Notes: generated by a model not told the origin, from the sequence alone. A stretch of DNA of 64,000 nt from Burkholderia sp. Bp9142 (GCF_003853415.1 NZ_QTPP01000003.1:248001-312000), one strand, 5' to 3'. Positions 35,589 through 44,647 are shown, counted from the first letter of the stretch. Numbers and translations are program-made.

Positions 35589-37115
35589 TTATTCCCCCGT
35601 TTGCTGGGTTGCCTGGACGCCCGCGGCCGGCGAGCGTGCGTGAAGGAGGTCGGCCTCGTGTCGGCCCACGGAGATCCAGAAGGTCGCGACGAGCGCGACG
35701 ATGGTGACGCCGAGCGCGAGATAGCGCACCCAGCGCGGCGAACGGCCGCCCGGATGGACGTGGGTTTCCTCGATTTCGCGCTGGCGGTTGATCGACAGCT
35801 CGTAGAACACGATCGTCGCGATCACGAAGATCAGCGACCAGCGCGTCTGCTGGCCGTCGGAGCCGACCATCGCCCACAGTGCGTAGACGGCGCCGATCAG
35901 GCCGACGATCGTGTAGAAGGTGAACTGGTGCGACGGCATCTTGCCGTAGCCGAGCACCTTGATCGCGATGCACGAGTAGATGTACGGCAAGAGCGTCATG
36001 ATCACGGCGATCGACGCGATCTTGCCGAACTGCTCGCTCGCGCTCGGCGACATCGTCGCCAGCACCTGCACGGACATGATCACCGCGACGATCGCGAGGC
36101 CGGCAGACGGCACGTTCTTCGAGTTGACGCGCGCGAACACGCCGGCGAACAGGCCGTCGTCGGCCGCGGCCTTCGCGGTCTGGCCGACCAGCAGCGTCCA
36201 GCCCGCGAGCGAGCCGAGGCAGCCGAGCGCCGCGCAGATCGCGACCGCGTTCGCGGCGGTGTCGCCGAGCGCGAGCCGCGCGGCATCCGCGAACGGCGCG
36301 CTCGACGCGAGCAGCGCCTTGTTCGGGATCATCCCCATGATCACGGTCGAGCTGAGCACGTAGCAGACGGCCGCGAGCACGACGCCGCCGACGGTCGCGA
36401 TCGGCACGTTGCGCGACGGGTTCTCGACGACGCCGGCCGACACCGACGCACTCTCGACGCCGATGAACGCCCACAGCGTGAAGTTCAGCGTCGCGCCGAT
36501 CGCGCTGAAGCTGCTTGCGCCCGACACGTTCCAGCCGGCGAAATACACGTCCTTGCTGAACCAGAACCAGCCGAACACGGCCATCCCGAGGATCGGCACG
36601 AGCGCGAAGATCGTCGTGACCGACTGCACGCGGCCGACCACGTTCGGCCCGAGGATGTTCGCGTAGGTGAACAGCCAGATCACGAAGATCTGCGCGAGCG
36701 CGAACACGAGCGGGTCGCGCAGCATCGGGAAGAAGTGCGTCAGATAGCCGAGGCCGGCGACCGCGAGGCCGACGTTGCCGAGCACGTTCGCGAGCCAGTA
36801 GATCAGGTTGGTCTGGTAGCCGATGTACGGGCCGAACGACTTGCGCGCATACGCGTACGGGCCGCCCGCGGCCGGGTCGATCGCGGCGAGCTTCGCGAAC
36901 ACGAGCGCGAGCGACACGGCGCCGACCACGGTGATCAGCCAGCCGAAGATCGCGATGCCGCCGGTGGCGGCGAGGTTCGCGGGCAGCATGAAGACGCCGG
37001 AGCCCATCATGTTGCCCGCGACCATCAGCGTGGCGGGGATGACGCCGATTTTCGGCGCGGAAGTCGCGGCTGGCGCGGCGGCGGATCGGGAGGAGGACGA
37101 GCTGGCATCCGACAT
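35589..37115 (-). CDS. adiC: arginine/agmatine-type APC antiporter, AdiC/CadB family
   Basis: A 508-residue inner-membrane protein of the basic amino acid/polyamine antiporter family with 12-13 hydrophobic helices. GVIPATLMVAGNMMGSGVFMLPANLA is the substrate-binding unwound first helix (GSG motif); GGPYAYARKSFGP and SASVSAGVVENPSRNVPIAT follow. It is first in the operon, with the decarboxylase after it, and should exchange external amino acid for the decarboxylated amine. Arginine/agmatine is inferred from the AdiA partner. Confidence 0.87.
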   Translation of the reverse strand: MSDASSSSSRSAAAPAATSAPKIGVIPATLMVAGNMMGSGVFMLPANLAATGGIAIFGWLITVVGAVSLALVFAKLAAIDPAAGGPYAYARKSFGPYIGYQTNLIYWLANVLGNVGLAVAGLGYLTHFFPMLRDPLVFALAQIFVIWLFTYANILGPNVVGRVQSVTTIFALVPILGMAVFGWFWFSKDVYFAGWNVSGASSFSAIGATLNFTLWAFIGVESASVSAGVVENPSRNVPIATVGGVVLAAVCYVLSSTVIMGMIPNKALLASSAPFADAARLALGDTAANAVAICAALGCLGSLAGWTLLVGQTAKAAADDGLFAGVFARVNSKNVPSAGLAIVAVIMSVQVLATMSPSASEQFGKIASIAVIMTLLPYIYSCIAIKVLGYGKMPSHQFTFYTIVGLIGAVYALWAMVGSDGQQTRWSLIFVIATIVFYELSINRQREIEETHVHPGGRSPRWVRYLALGVTIVALVATFWISVGRHEADLLHARSPAAGVQATQQTGE

Positions 37116-37251
37116 GCGAGGCTCCTTGAGTGAACGTGACGCGGTTGAGGTGGCGCGGCCCGGCGCCGGTCGACGATTCCGGAATGGATCGCCGTTTTAT
37201 TAAACGACGTCATGTTATATCGTCCATCGAATCGGTTAATGGTTAACGCTG

Positions 37252-37271
37252 AAATTTAATGGGTTAAATTT
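37252..37271. promoter_or_regulatory. A+T palindrome upstream of the acid-resistance operon
   Basis: AAATTTAA-TGGG-TTAAATTT is a perfect 8-bp inverted repeat in an otherwise A+T-rich stretch. That stretch (37116-37553, no gene) also has GGTTAATGGTTAAC and TTGACGAATGTCA nearby. It lies 137 bp before the antiporter start and about 280 bp before the nitronate monooxygenase start, so it may be an operator for either. Confidence 0.5.
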
Positions 37272-37553
37272 TGACGAATGTCATTGAAATTACCGGATTG
37301 GTGGTTCCGTGCGGAGCTGGCGGGGCAGTGTGGAAGGATCGATGCGGGTTGCTGCGGTGATGGCGGAAGCCGAAAATCAGGCTGATCGACATTGGGTGGA
37401 TAATTCATATTCTTGTCCAACTGGTTAAATCATTTCGTGATGTAAATAATGCGGCCGTTCATGATCGAATGTGTCGATTATGATCGGGCGCGTTGAACAG
37501 ACAGGCGCGCCGCCGGCGTGCATGACGATCTTTTCTTTCGAAGGGTGATGCCG

Positions 37554-38618
37554 ATGCTGCCTTCCCGTTTGCCGTTGATCCAGGCCCCGATGGTCGGTTC
37601 GCTGAGCGCGCTTGCAATCGCAGTCTGCGAAGCGGGCGGGCTCGGCTCGCTCGCCTGCGCGGCGCTCGGTCCGCGGCAATTGCGCGACGAGATCGTGGCG
37701 ATCCGCGCGCGCACGCAGGCCCCGTTCAACGTGAACTTCTTCTGCCATGCGCCGCCCGCGCCCGACGCCGAGGTCGACGCGCGCTGGCGCGCGGCACTGG
37801 CCGGCTACTACGCGGAAGCCGGGCTCGATCCGGCCGACGTGAAAGGCGGCGCGGGCCGCGCGCCGTTCGACGACGCGATGTGCACGGTCGTCGAGGAATG
37901 GCGGCCGGCCGTCGTGAGCTTTCATTTCGGGTTGCCGGACGACGTGCTGCTCGAGCGCGTGCGCCGCACGGGCGCGCAGGTCGTATCGTCGGCGACGACC
38001 GTCGAGGAAGCGCGCTGGCTCGACGCGCGCGGCGTCGATGCGATCGTCGCGCAGGGTGCGGAGGCCGGCGGCCATCGCGGGATGTTCCTGACCGACGACA
38101 TTCACGCGCAGCCGGGGCTGTTCGCGCTGTTGCCGCAAGTCGTCGACGCGGTGCGCGCGCCGGTGATCGCAGCCGGCGCGATCGCCGACGGCCGCGGCAT
38201 CGCGGCCGCGTTCGCGCTCGGCGCACGCGCGGTGCAGATCGGCACCGGCTACCTGCTGACGCCGCAGGCCGGCCGCTCCGCGCAGCACCGCGCGGCGGTG
38301 CGGGCGGCGCGCGACGACGGCACCCGCATGACCAACCTGTACACGGGCCGGCCGGCGCGCGGCCTGCTGACGCGTTTCATGCGCGAGCAGGGGCCGATGA
38401 GCGCGCTCGCGCCCGCGTTCCCGCTCGCGACGGCCGCGGTCGATCCGCTGCGCGGCGCATTCGAACGGCAGGGACGCGACGATTTCTCGCTACTGTGGGC
38501 GGGCGAGGCCGCGGCGCTCGCGCGCGAAGAGGACGCCGGGGCGCTGACGCGACGACTGTGGGACGACGCGCTGGCGTGCGCGGCGGGGCTGCGCGACGCA
38601 TTCCCGCCAGGCGTCTGA
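37554..38618 (+). CDS. nitronate monooxygenase (2-nitropropane dioxygenase family)
   Basis: A 354-residue FMN TIM-barrel enzyme. PLIQAPMVG opens the barrel, GGLGSLACAAL and NVNFF follow, QGAEAGGHRGMF carries the conserved His of nitronate monooxygenases, and AAGAIADGRGIAAAFALGARAVQIGTGYLLT binds FMN phosphate. The enzyme oxidises alkyl nitronates such as propionate-3-nitronate. AAGGG at 37541 is best spaced for the ATG at 37554; 37548 and 37518 are in-frame alternatives. Confidence 0.86.
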   Translation: MLPSRLPLIQAPMVGSLSALAIAVCEAGGLGSLACAALGPRQLRDEIVAIRARTQAPFNVNFFCHAPPAPDAEVDARWRAALAGYYAEAGLDPADVKGGAGRAPFDDAMCTVVEEWRPAVVSFHFGLPDDVLLERVRRTGAQVVSSATTVEEARWLDARGVDAIVAQGAEAGGHRGMFLTDDIHAQPGLFALLPQVVDAVRAPVIAAGAIADGRGIAAAFALGARAVQIGTGYLLTPQAGRSAQHRAAVRAARDDGTRMTNLYTGRPARGLLTRFMREQGPMSALAPAFPLATAAVDPLRGAFERQGRDDFSLLWAGEAAALAREEDAGALTRRLWDDALACAAGLRDAFPPGV

Positions 38619-38628
38619 ACGGGCGCGG

Positions 38629-38680
38629 AAAGCGGCTTGGGAAAGCGGCTTGGGAAAGGGGCTCGGGAAAGGGGCTCGGG
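38629..38680 (+). repeat. 13-bp tandem repeat, four units
   Basis: AAAGCGGCTTGGG occurs twice, then AAAGGGGCTCGGG twice, in exact head-to-tail register. It begins 10 bp after the stop of the nitronate monooxygenase gene. The array is homogenised in pairs, a sign of slippage. Confidence 0.92.
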
Positions 38681-38714
38681 AAAGGGGGCCGGGGACCCGC
38701 CCGAAGCGGGCCGC

Positions 38715-38786
38715 GGAAAGGGTCCCGGAAAGACTCCCGGAAAGGCTCCCGGAAAGGCTCCCGGAAAGGCTCCCGGAAAGGCCCCG
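38715..38786 (+). repeat. 12-bp tandem repeat, six units
   Basis: Units of GGAAAGGCTCCC in exact register: three perfect, flanked by variants (GGAAAGGGTCCC, GGAAAGACTCCC, GGAAAGGCCCCG). It is separate from, but related to, the 13-bp array just before it. The M20 gene begins 59 bp after it, so copy number could alter that gene's leader. Confidence 0.92.
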
Positions 38787-38844
38787 GCCGGGGGCCAACG
38801 GCGTATCATCCGGGTTTTCGTCAGCCCGATCCAGGCACCCCACC

Positions 38845-40299
38845 ATGACCTCCGTCGACACGACCCCCGTCCTCGACCATGACAAGCTCGTTACCTTCGT
38901 CGAGCGCAAGTGGAACGATGAAATCCTCCACGCACTGACCGATTACATCGCGATCCCCGCGAAGAGTCCCGCATTCGACCCCGACTGGGCGCAGCGCGGC
39001 TATCTCGAGCGCGTCGTCACCGATGCCGCGCAGTGGGCCGAACGCCAGCCGGTGAAAGGCCTGAAGCTCGAGATCGTGCGCCTGCCGGGCCGCACGCCCG
39101 TGATCTTCTTCGAAACCCCTGCAACGCGCTCGGGCAGCACCGACACGATCCTGCTGTATGGCCACCTCGACAAGCAGCCCGAATTCGACGGCTGGCGCGC
39201 GGACCTCGGCCCGTGGACGCCGAAGTTCGAGAACGGCAAGCTGTACGGCCGCGGCGGCGCCGACGACGGCTACGCGATCTACGCAAGTCTCGCGGCGCTC
39301 GGCGCGCTCGACGAGCAGGGCGTCGAACGGCCGCGCTGCGTCGGCCTGATCGAGACCTGCGAGGAGTCGGGCAGCTACGACCTGCTGCCGTACGTCGACG
39401 CGCTGCGCGACCGGCTCGGGCAGGTGTCGCTCGTCGTGTGCCTCGATTCGGGCGCCGGCAACTACGACCAGATGTGGCTCACGACGTCGCTGCGCGGGCT
39501 GGTGTCCGGCGACCTGCAGGTCGAGGTGCTCGAGGAAGGCGTTCACTCGGGCGTCTTCGGCGGCATCGCGCCGTCGAGCTTCCGCGTGATGCGCCAGTTG
39601 TTCGAGCGCTTGGAAGATGCGAAGAACGGCAACCTGCTGCCGGGCGTGTTCCATTGCGAGATTCCCGACAGCCGCGTGCGCGAAGCCGACGCGGCCGCCG
39701 CGATCCTCGGCGACACCGTGTGGAAGGGGCTGCCGTGGGCCTGCGGCGCGGACGGCAAGCCGGTGCTGCCGACCACGACCGATCCGCGCGACGCGCTGCT
39801 GAATTCGACCTGGCGCCCGTCGCTGTCGGTGACGGGCGCGGCCGGCCTGCCGGCGCTCGCCGACGCGGGCAACGTGCTGCGTCCGCGCACGGCGTTCAAG
39901 CTGTCGCTGCGCCTGCCGCCGCTCGTCGACGCCGCGCAGGCCGTGCAGCAGCTGAAGGCACTGCTCGAACTCGATCCGCCGTACAACGCGAAGGTCACGT
40001 TCAAGCCGGACGCGGGCGCCGCGACCGGCTGGAGCGCGCCGGATCTCGCGCCGTGGCTCGCGTCGTCGCTCGACGCCGCGTCGCGCCGCCACTTCGGTGC
40101 GGACTGCGCGTACATGGGCCTCGGCGGCACGATCCCGCTGATGAACGTGCTGCAGGAAGGTTTCCCGGCCGCGCAGTTCATGGTGTGCGGCGTGCTCGGG
40201 CCGAAGTCGAACGCGCACGGCCCGAACGAGTTCCTGCATGTGCCGTACGCGAAGAAGCTGACCGCGGCGGTGGCGGACGTGATCGCGTCCGCGCGCTGA
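38845..40299 (+). CDS. M20-family metallopeptidase/dipeptidase
   Basis: A 484-residue zinc hydrolase. ILLYGHLDKQPEF contains the first His and the catalytic Asp, GRGGADDGYA the bridging Asp, and IETCEESGS the catalytic Glu pair; LGGTIPLMN and GPKSNAHGPNEF hold the C-terminal His. A dimerisation domain lies between about residues 205-370. Typical of cytoplasmic di- or tripeptidases of the ArgE/DapE/CNDP group. Start at 38845 avoids translating the 12-bp repeat array, which an upstream in-frame ATG at 38650 would include. Confidence 0.88.
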   Translation: MTSVDTTPVLDHDKLVTFVERKWNDEILHALTDYIAIPAKSPAFDPDWAQRGYLERVVTDAAQWAERQPVKGLKLEIVRLPGRTPVIFFETPATRSGSTDTILLYGHLDKQPEFDGWRADLGPWTPKFENGKLYGRGGADDGYAIYASLAALGALDEQGVERPRCVGLIETCEESGSYDLLPYVDALRDRLGQVSLVVCLDSGAGNYDQMWLTTSLRGLVSGDLQVEVLEEGVHSGVFGGIAPSSFRVMRQLFERLEDAKNGNLLPGVFHCEIPDSRVREADAAAAILGDTVWKGLPWACGADGKPVLPTTTDPRDALLNSTWRPSLSVTGAAGLPALADAGNVLRPRTAFKLSLRLPPLVDAAQAVQQLKALLELDPPYNAKVTFKPDAGAATGWSAPDLAPWLASSLDAASRRHFGADCAYMGLGGTIPLMNVLQEGFPAAQFMVCGVLGPKSNAHGPNEFLHVPYAKKLTAAVADVIASAR

Positions 40300-40359
40300 G
40301 CGTTCGGGCTGCCTCTTCCGCCCTCACCGGATCCCACCCGACCAGACGGAGCCTTGCCG

Positions 40360-41490
40360 ATGACCGCGCCGCCGCCCCCCGATACCGACCCGCCGCCCCC
40401 CGATACCGACCCGCTGCGCATGCGCGCCGAACCGCTGCACGCATTCGTCGCGGCACTCTGGGAGCGGGCCGGCAGCAGCGAGCGCGAGGCGCGGCTCGTC
40501 GCCGATCACCTGGTCGGCGCGAACCTGGCCGGTCACGATTCGCACGGGATCGGAATGATCCCGAACTACGTCGCTTCGTGGCGGGAAGGGCAGCTGCAGT
40601 TGAACGGTCACGCGTCGATCGTCCGCGACGGCGGCGCGGTGCTGACGATCGACGGCGGGCGCGGCTTCGGCCAGGTGATCGCGTTCGAGGCGATGGTCGA
40701 AGGCATCGAGCGCGCGCGGCGCATGGGCATCTGCGCGATCGGGCTGCGCGACGTCCATCACCTCGGCCGCATCGGGCACTGGGCCGAGCAGTGCGCGCGC
40801 GCGGGGCTCGTGTCGTTCCATTTCGTCAACGTGCCGGGCGACCTGCTCGTCGCGCCGCTCAACGGCACCGATCCGCGCTTCGGCACGAATCCGTTCTGCG
40901 CCGCATATCCGCGCGCGGGCCGGCCGCCGCTGCTGCTCGATTTCGCGACGAGCGCGATCGCGTACGGCAAGACGCGGGTGGCGTACAACCAGGGCAAGCG
41001 CGTGCCGGCCGGGTCGCTGATCGATCATCGCGGCCAGCCGACCGACGAACCGGCCGTGATGCACGAGCAGCCGTTCGGCTCGCTGCTGCCGTTCGGGCTG
41101 CACAAGGGCTATGCACTGGCCGCGATGTGCGAGATCTTCGGCGGCGCGCTGGTCGGCGGGCATACGACCTACGGCGACACGCTGCAGAAGACGAGCGCGA
41201 TCGTCAACGGGATGCTGTCGGTGCTGATCGATCCGGACGCGTTCGATGCGGCCGATGCGCAGCGTGAGGCCGATGCGTTCGTCGCGTGGGCGAAGGCGTC
41301 ACCGCAGGCGGGCGATGTGCCGGTGCGGATGCCCGGCGAGCCGGAGGAGGCGAGCCGCGCCGCGCGCGGCGCGGACGGCATTCCGGTCGATCGTGCGACG
41401 TGGCGGCAGATCCGCGCAAGCGCGGCGGCCGTCGGCTTCGACGACGCGGAACTCGACGTGTGGACGCAGCGCTGCACGGCGTTCGAATGA
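40360..41490 (+). CDS. Ldh/malate dehydrogenase-family (YlbC/YiaK-type) oxidoreductase
   Basis: A 376-residue NAD(P)-dependent 2-hydroxy/2-oxo acid dehydrogenase of the Ldh_2 family. GHDSHGIGMIPNY holds the catalytic His, and GTNPFCAAYP, LLDFATSAIAYGKT and GLHKGYALA complete the site. Substrates in the family include malate, lactate, ureidoglycolate and diketogulonate, so the name stays general. The first residues come from a 21-bp tandem duplication (40371-40412) encoding PPPPDTD twice, absent from typical members. GGAG lies 8 bp before the ATG. It shares 4 bp with the next gene. Confidence 0.86.
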   Translation: MTAPPPPDTDPPPPDTDPLRMRAEPLHAFVAALWERAGSSEREARLVADHLVGANLAGHDSHGIGMIPNYVASWREGQLQLNGHASIVRDGGAVLTIDGGRGFGQVIAFEAMVEGIERARRMGICAIGLRDVHHLGRIGHWAEQCARAGLVSFHFVNVPGDLLVAPLNGTDPRFGTNPFCAAYPRAGRPPLLLDFATSAIAYGKTRVAYNQGKRVPAGSLIDHRGQPTDEPAVMHEQPFGSLLPFGLHKGYALAAMCEIFGGALVGGHTTYGDTLQKTSAIVNGMLSVLIDPDAFDAADAQREADAFVAWAKASPQAGDVPVRMPGEPEEASRAARGADGIPVDRATWRQIRASAAAVGFDDAELDVWTQRCTAFE

Positions 41491-41978
41491 GCTGGCAAGC
41501 GGAGAAGGCGCACGGCGAGGAGATCGCGTACCAGCTCGCGCCGCTCGGCAAGGTCGAGGTCGCGCGGTTCTTCAGCGGCGCCGCGATGCGGCTCGACGGC
41601 GTGATGTTCGGCTTCATGTCGCGCGGGTCGCTGTTCCTGCGCGTCGACGACGTGAACCGTCCGGCGTTCGTTGCGGCGGGGATGGGGCCGTTCTCGTACG
41701 AGCGGCCCACGCGCACCGTTGCGCTCGAGGGCTATTACGAAACGCCGGCCGACGTGCTCGAGGACGCGGGCGCGCTGTTCGACTGGTGCCGCGGCGCCTA
41801 TCGCGCGGCGCTGCTGGCGGGGGCGCCGAAGCGCAAGGCAAAGGTAAAGGCGGCGCCAAAGACGCCGTTGGAATCGAAACCGGCTACGAAGCGGTGTGCG
41901 AAACCGTCCGCGAAGCCGACGCCGAAACCGGCATCGAAGCCGGCCGTGAAATCCGGCGTGAAGCGCAAGCAATCGTAG
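41487..41978 (+). CDS. TfoX N-terminal-domain protein with basic tail
   Basis: A 163-residue protein starting in the ATGA overlap with the dehydrogenase gene. Residues 1-about 108 are a TfoX_N domain (VEVARFFSGAAMRLDGVMFGFMSRGSLFLRVD, then FSYERPTRTVALEGYYETPADVLED). Instead of a second TfoX domain it ends in about 50 residues rich in Lys, Pro and Ala, with repeated AKP/SKP steps, like histone H1 or HU-tailed Burkholderia proteins. The tail should bind nucleic acid or be disordered. Role unknown; competence control cannot be assumed. Confidence 0.82.
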   Translation: MSWQAEKAHGEEIAYQLAPLGKVEVARFFSGAAMRLDGVMFGFMSRGSLFLRVDDVNRPAFVAAGMGPFSYERPTRTVALEGYYETPADVLEDAGALFDWCRGAYRAALLAGAPKRKAKVKAAPKTPLESKPATKRCAKPSAKPTPKPASKPAVKSGVKRKQS

Positions 41979-42198
41979 TGTCATCGACGCGTCGCCTGCC
42001 CCGGATACGCGAAAACATCAAGCCGGCCACCCGCATCTTCCCCGTGCTTCACAACGGTGGCTTCGACGTTTATGATCGGCGCGGATCGCGTCCGTGTCTG
42101 GCTCGACCCGCGCCTGCCCTGACGGCGGTCACGCGAACGGCGCATCGTAAGCCGCGCGAATGCTTCCCCCCACTCATCGTTCCAGACGGAGATAGCCG

Positions 42199-42777
42199 AT
42201 GCTCGTCCTGATTCTCGGTTTAGCGATCTTTCTCGGTGTGCATTCGATCCGGATCGTCGCGGACGGCTGGCGGTCCGCGACCATCGCGCGGATCGGCGAG
42301 AAACGCTGGAAGGGCCCCTATGCGATCGCGTCGATCGTCGGCTTCGTGCTGATCATCTGGGGTTACGGGACCGCGCGCCAGGGCGTGACGCTGCTGTGGG
42401 TGTCACCCGTCGGTGTCCGGCACCTCACGGGCATGCTGACCGCGATCGCATTCGTGCTGATCGCCGCGGCCTACGTGCCGCGCAACCGCATCAAGACGCT
42501 CGTCGGCCATCCGATGGTGGCCGGCGTGATGGTGTGGGCGGTCGCGCACCTGCTCGCGAACGGCACGCTGCATGCGGTCGTGCTGTTCGGCGCATTCTTC
42601 GTGTGGTCGCTGGTCGATTTCGTCGTGTGGCGCGCACGCGACCGCCGCGACGGCGTCCGCTATCCGGCCGGCAGGCTGTCGGGCGATGCCGTGACGATCG
42701 TGGCGGGGCTCGTCGCATGGGCCGTGTTCGCGCTGTTCCTGCACGGCCCGCTGATCGGCGTGCGGCCGTTCGGTTGA
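42199..42777 (+). CDS. NnrU-family membrane protein
   Basis: A 192-residue protein with about six hydrophobic helices. GLAIFLGVHSIRIV at the start, GHPMVAGVMVWAVAHLLANG and FFVWSLVDF are NnrU hallmarks. Members occur near nitric-oxide/denitrification genes or carotenoid-isomerase relatives. No nir/nor gene is nearby here. Start 42199 follows GGAGATAGCCG. The gap 41979-42198 shows nothing clear. Confidence 0.85.
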   Translation: MLVLILGLAIFLGVHSIRIVADGWRSATIARIGEKRWKGPYAIASIVGFVLIIWGYGTARQGVTLLWVSPVGVRHLTGMLTAIAFVLIAAAYVPRNRIKTLVGHPMVAGVMVWAVAHLLANGTLHAVVLFGAFFVWSLVDFVVWRARDRRDGVRYPAGRLSGDAVTIVAGLVAWAVFALFLHGPLIGVRPFG

Positions 42778-42911
42778 ACACGCCGGCCCGCAACGCTTGA
42801 CGAGCGGGGCGCACAAGCCGCCCCAGGCGCCCGCGACATCGATGCAGGCGCATGACGCGCCCTGGCTCGACGCACGGACGCCTGCCTGAGCGCGCGATCG
42901 GCGCGCGCGCG

Positions 42912-43649
42912 TCAGATCGGCTTGACGAACAGGCCGACGGTCAGCGCGGCGCCGATGCAGACGATCGCGATCCGCAGCACGCGCTCGTTCACGCGGTGCA
43001 GCGCCCACGCGCCGAGCAGGCCGCCGACGATCGCGCCGCCGCCGAGTGCGATTGCCGCCTGCCAGTGCAGGTGCGGCGAGGTCAGGAACAGCACGACCGC
43101 CGACGCGTTCATCACGCCCGCGAGGGCATTCTTGGTCGACATCGCGTGACGCGGCGACAGGCCGGCCATCGTCAGCGCGGCCATCATCAGGAACCCGATG
43201 CCGCCGCCGAAGTAGCCGCCGTAGATCGCGATCAGGAACTGCGAGATCGCGGCCGTGACGGGGCCGAGGTGCTGCGTGCCGGCGCCCGGCTTGCGGAAGA
43301 AACTGCCCCATGCGAACACGACCGTCGCGAACAGCACGAGCCACGGCACGAGGTGCGAGAAGATCGACGACGGGGTTTTCAGCAGCAGCAGCCCGCCGAG
43401 TGCGCCGCCGACCACGCTGATCGCGAACAGCGCGCGAAACGGCAGCTTGCCCGCGCCGCGCACCATGTTCCGGCTTGCCCAGCCCGTCGTGACCTGGCCG
43501 GGAAACAGCGCGACCGTCGACGTGATGTTCGCCGCGAGCGGCGACATCCCCGACACGATCAGCGCGGGCAGTGTGACGAACGAGCCGCCGCCCGCGAGGG
43601 CGTTCTGCAGGCCGGCCCACAGGCCGGCGACGATGATGAGAGCGAGCAT
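42912..43649 (-). CDS. TSUP-family sulfite exporter/permease
   Basis: A 245-residue permease with 7-8 membrane helices. GLQNALAGGGSFVTLPALIVSG is the first TSUP repeat and YGGYFGGGIGFLMMAAL the second, each with the family glycine cluster. Members move sulfite, sulfoacetate or other organic anions; the substrate is not apparent. Convergent with the NnrU gene. Confidence 0.87.
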   Translation of the reverse strand: MLALIIVAGLWAGLQNALAGGGSFVTLPALIVSGMSPLAANITSTVALFPGQVTTGWASRNMVRGAGKLPFRALFAISVVGGALGGLLLLKTPSSIFSHLVPWLVLFATVVFAWGSFFRKPGAGTQHLGPVTAAISQFLIAIYGGYFGGGIGFLMMAALTMAGLSPRHAMSTKNALAGVMNASAVVLFLTSPHLHWQAAIALGGGAIVGGLLGAWALHRVNERVLRIAIVCIGAALTVGLFVKPI

Positions 43650-43844
43650 TCGTGCGGGAGCGTAGAGGTGGTGGGTCGCGCGGGCCGGAGGCGCGCGCGG
43701 GGGTCGCCCGATGGTAATGCAGGATCGCGGCGGCGCAAACAGGGGCAAGCGTGCAGTGTGTCGTACGCAGGGCGGCGGCCGGTCGACGCGGGGCGTTGCG
43801 CCGGGCTTCAGGCCATCCCCGCCGTGCGCACGACCGGCGCCGCG

Positions 43845-44423
43845 TTACCCGTTCGGCTGCGCGCCGGCGTCCTCCGCAGCCGCATCGCCGTCGACGTCCG
43901 GATAGACGAGCGTGCCGTCGTCCCGGATCACCGCGCCGGCCGTGAGACGCGCGGGCTCCACGCGATTGCGGCCCATGATGTGCAACACTGTTTCGCCGCG
44001 TGCGATCAGGTAGTCGGACACGATGCGCCGGTGACAGCGCCACCACACGGCTTCCGAACACATGATCGCGCAGCGCTGCCGGTGCCCTTGCGCGACCAGC
44101 TGGTCGAGGCCCGTTCGAAACTCGGATGACAGCGCGTAGTCGGCGTAGCGATGGAAGCTGCGGTTCGTCCAGAAGTCGTTGACCTCGTCGGGCACGCCGC
44201 GCGACTTGCCGCGCAGGCCGCCGAGCGCCGCGATGTGTTCGTACGCGATATCGACGGCGGCCAGTGCGTCGGGGAGCGTCGCTTCGTTGAACTGCGGATT
44301 CGTGCGCGAGCGCGTCATCTTCCGGATATCGGCAAGCAGTGCGATATCGACCGCGTCGAGCAGGTCGACGAATTCGTCGAGCGTGCGGTTCGAATGGCCG
44401 ATCGTGTAGAACGGGAGCGTCAC
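43845..44423 (-). CDS. DUF488-domain protein
   Basis: A 192-residue protein. FYTIGHSNRTLDEFVDLLDAVDIALLADIRKMTRSRTNPQFN is the DUF488 start, and CAIMCSEAVWWRCHRRIVSDYLIARGETVLHIMG the conserved Cys/His cluster. Function unknown; a nucleic-acid or nucleotide role has been proposed for the family. I take a GTG start at 44423, which overlaps the previous gene's stop by 4 bp (GTGA), so the pair is coupled. Confidence 0.83.
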   Translation of the reverse strand: MTLPFYTIGHSNRTLDEFVDLLDAVDIALLADIRKMTRSRTNPQFNEATLPDALAAVDIAYEHIAALGGLRGKSRGVPDEVNDFWTNRSFHRYADYALSSEFRTGLDQLVAQGHRQRCAIMCSEAVWWRCHRRIVSDYLIARGETVLHIMGRNRVEPARLTAGAVIRDDGTLVYPDVDGDAAAEDAGAQPNG

Positions 44424-44647
44424 GCGTCGTCCTTGCCCGCCATGCGTTCGAGCACGCGGCCGCGATGCGCGGCGATGTGGTCGGTGCGGTCGCTCTTGAT
44501 CTCGTATTGCGGATCGTCGGGCGACGCGCGGTGGCGATGCCCCTTGTAGTCGAAGTCCTGCGTGTGGATCGCGATGATCGTGCCGGTCACGTAACCGGCT
44601 TCGGAATTCCAGCGAACATGGTCGCCCAGCTTGAACGGCGTCGTCAT
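44420..44647 (-). CDS. HVA1/Tudor-like (DUF2945) small protein
   Basis: A 75-residue protein. FKLGDHVRWNSEAGYVTGTIIAIHT, then DPQYEIKSDRTDHIAAHRGRVLERM is the hypervirulence-associated Tudor-like fold found widely in bacteria. It probably binds protein or nucleic acid; function unknown. AAGGAGG precedes the ATG at 44647. First gene of a coupled pair with DUF488. Confidence 0.84.
   Translation of the reverse strand: MTTPFKLGDHVRWNSEAGYVTGTIIAIHTQDFDYKGHRHRASPDDPQYEIKSDRTDHIAAHRGRVLERMAGKDDA

Noticed and set aside
33321-37133. A 1,270-codon plus-strand frame across the decarboxylase and antiporter
   Set aside because: It spans two well-supported genes on the other strand and has shadow composition.
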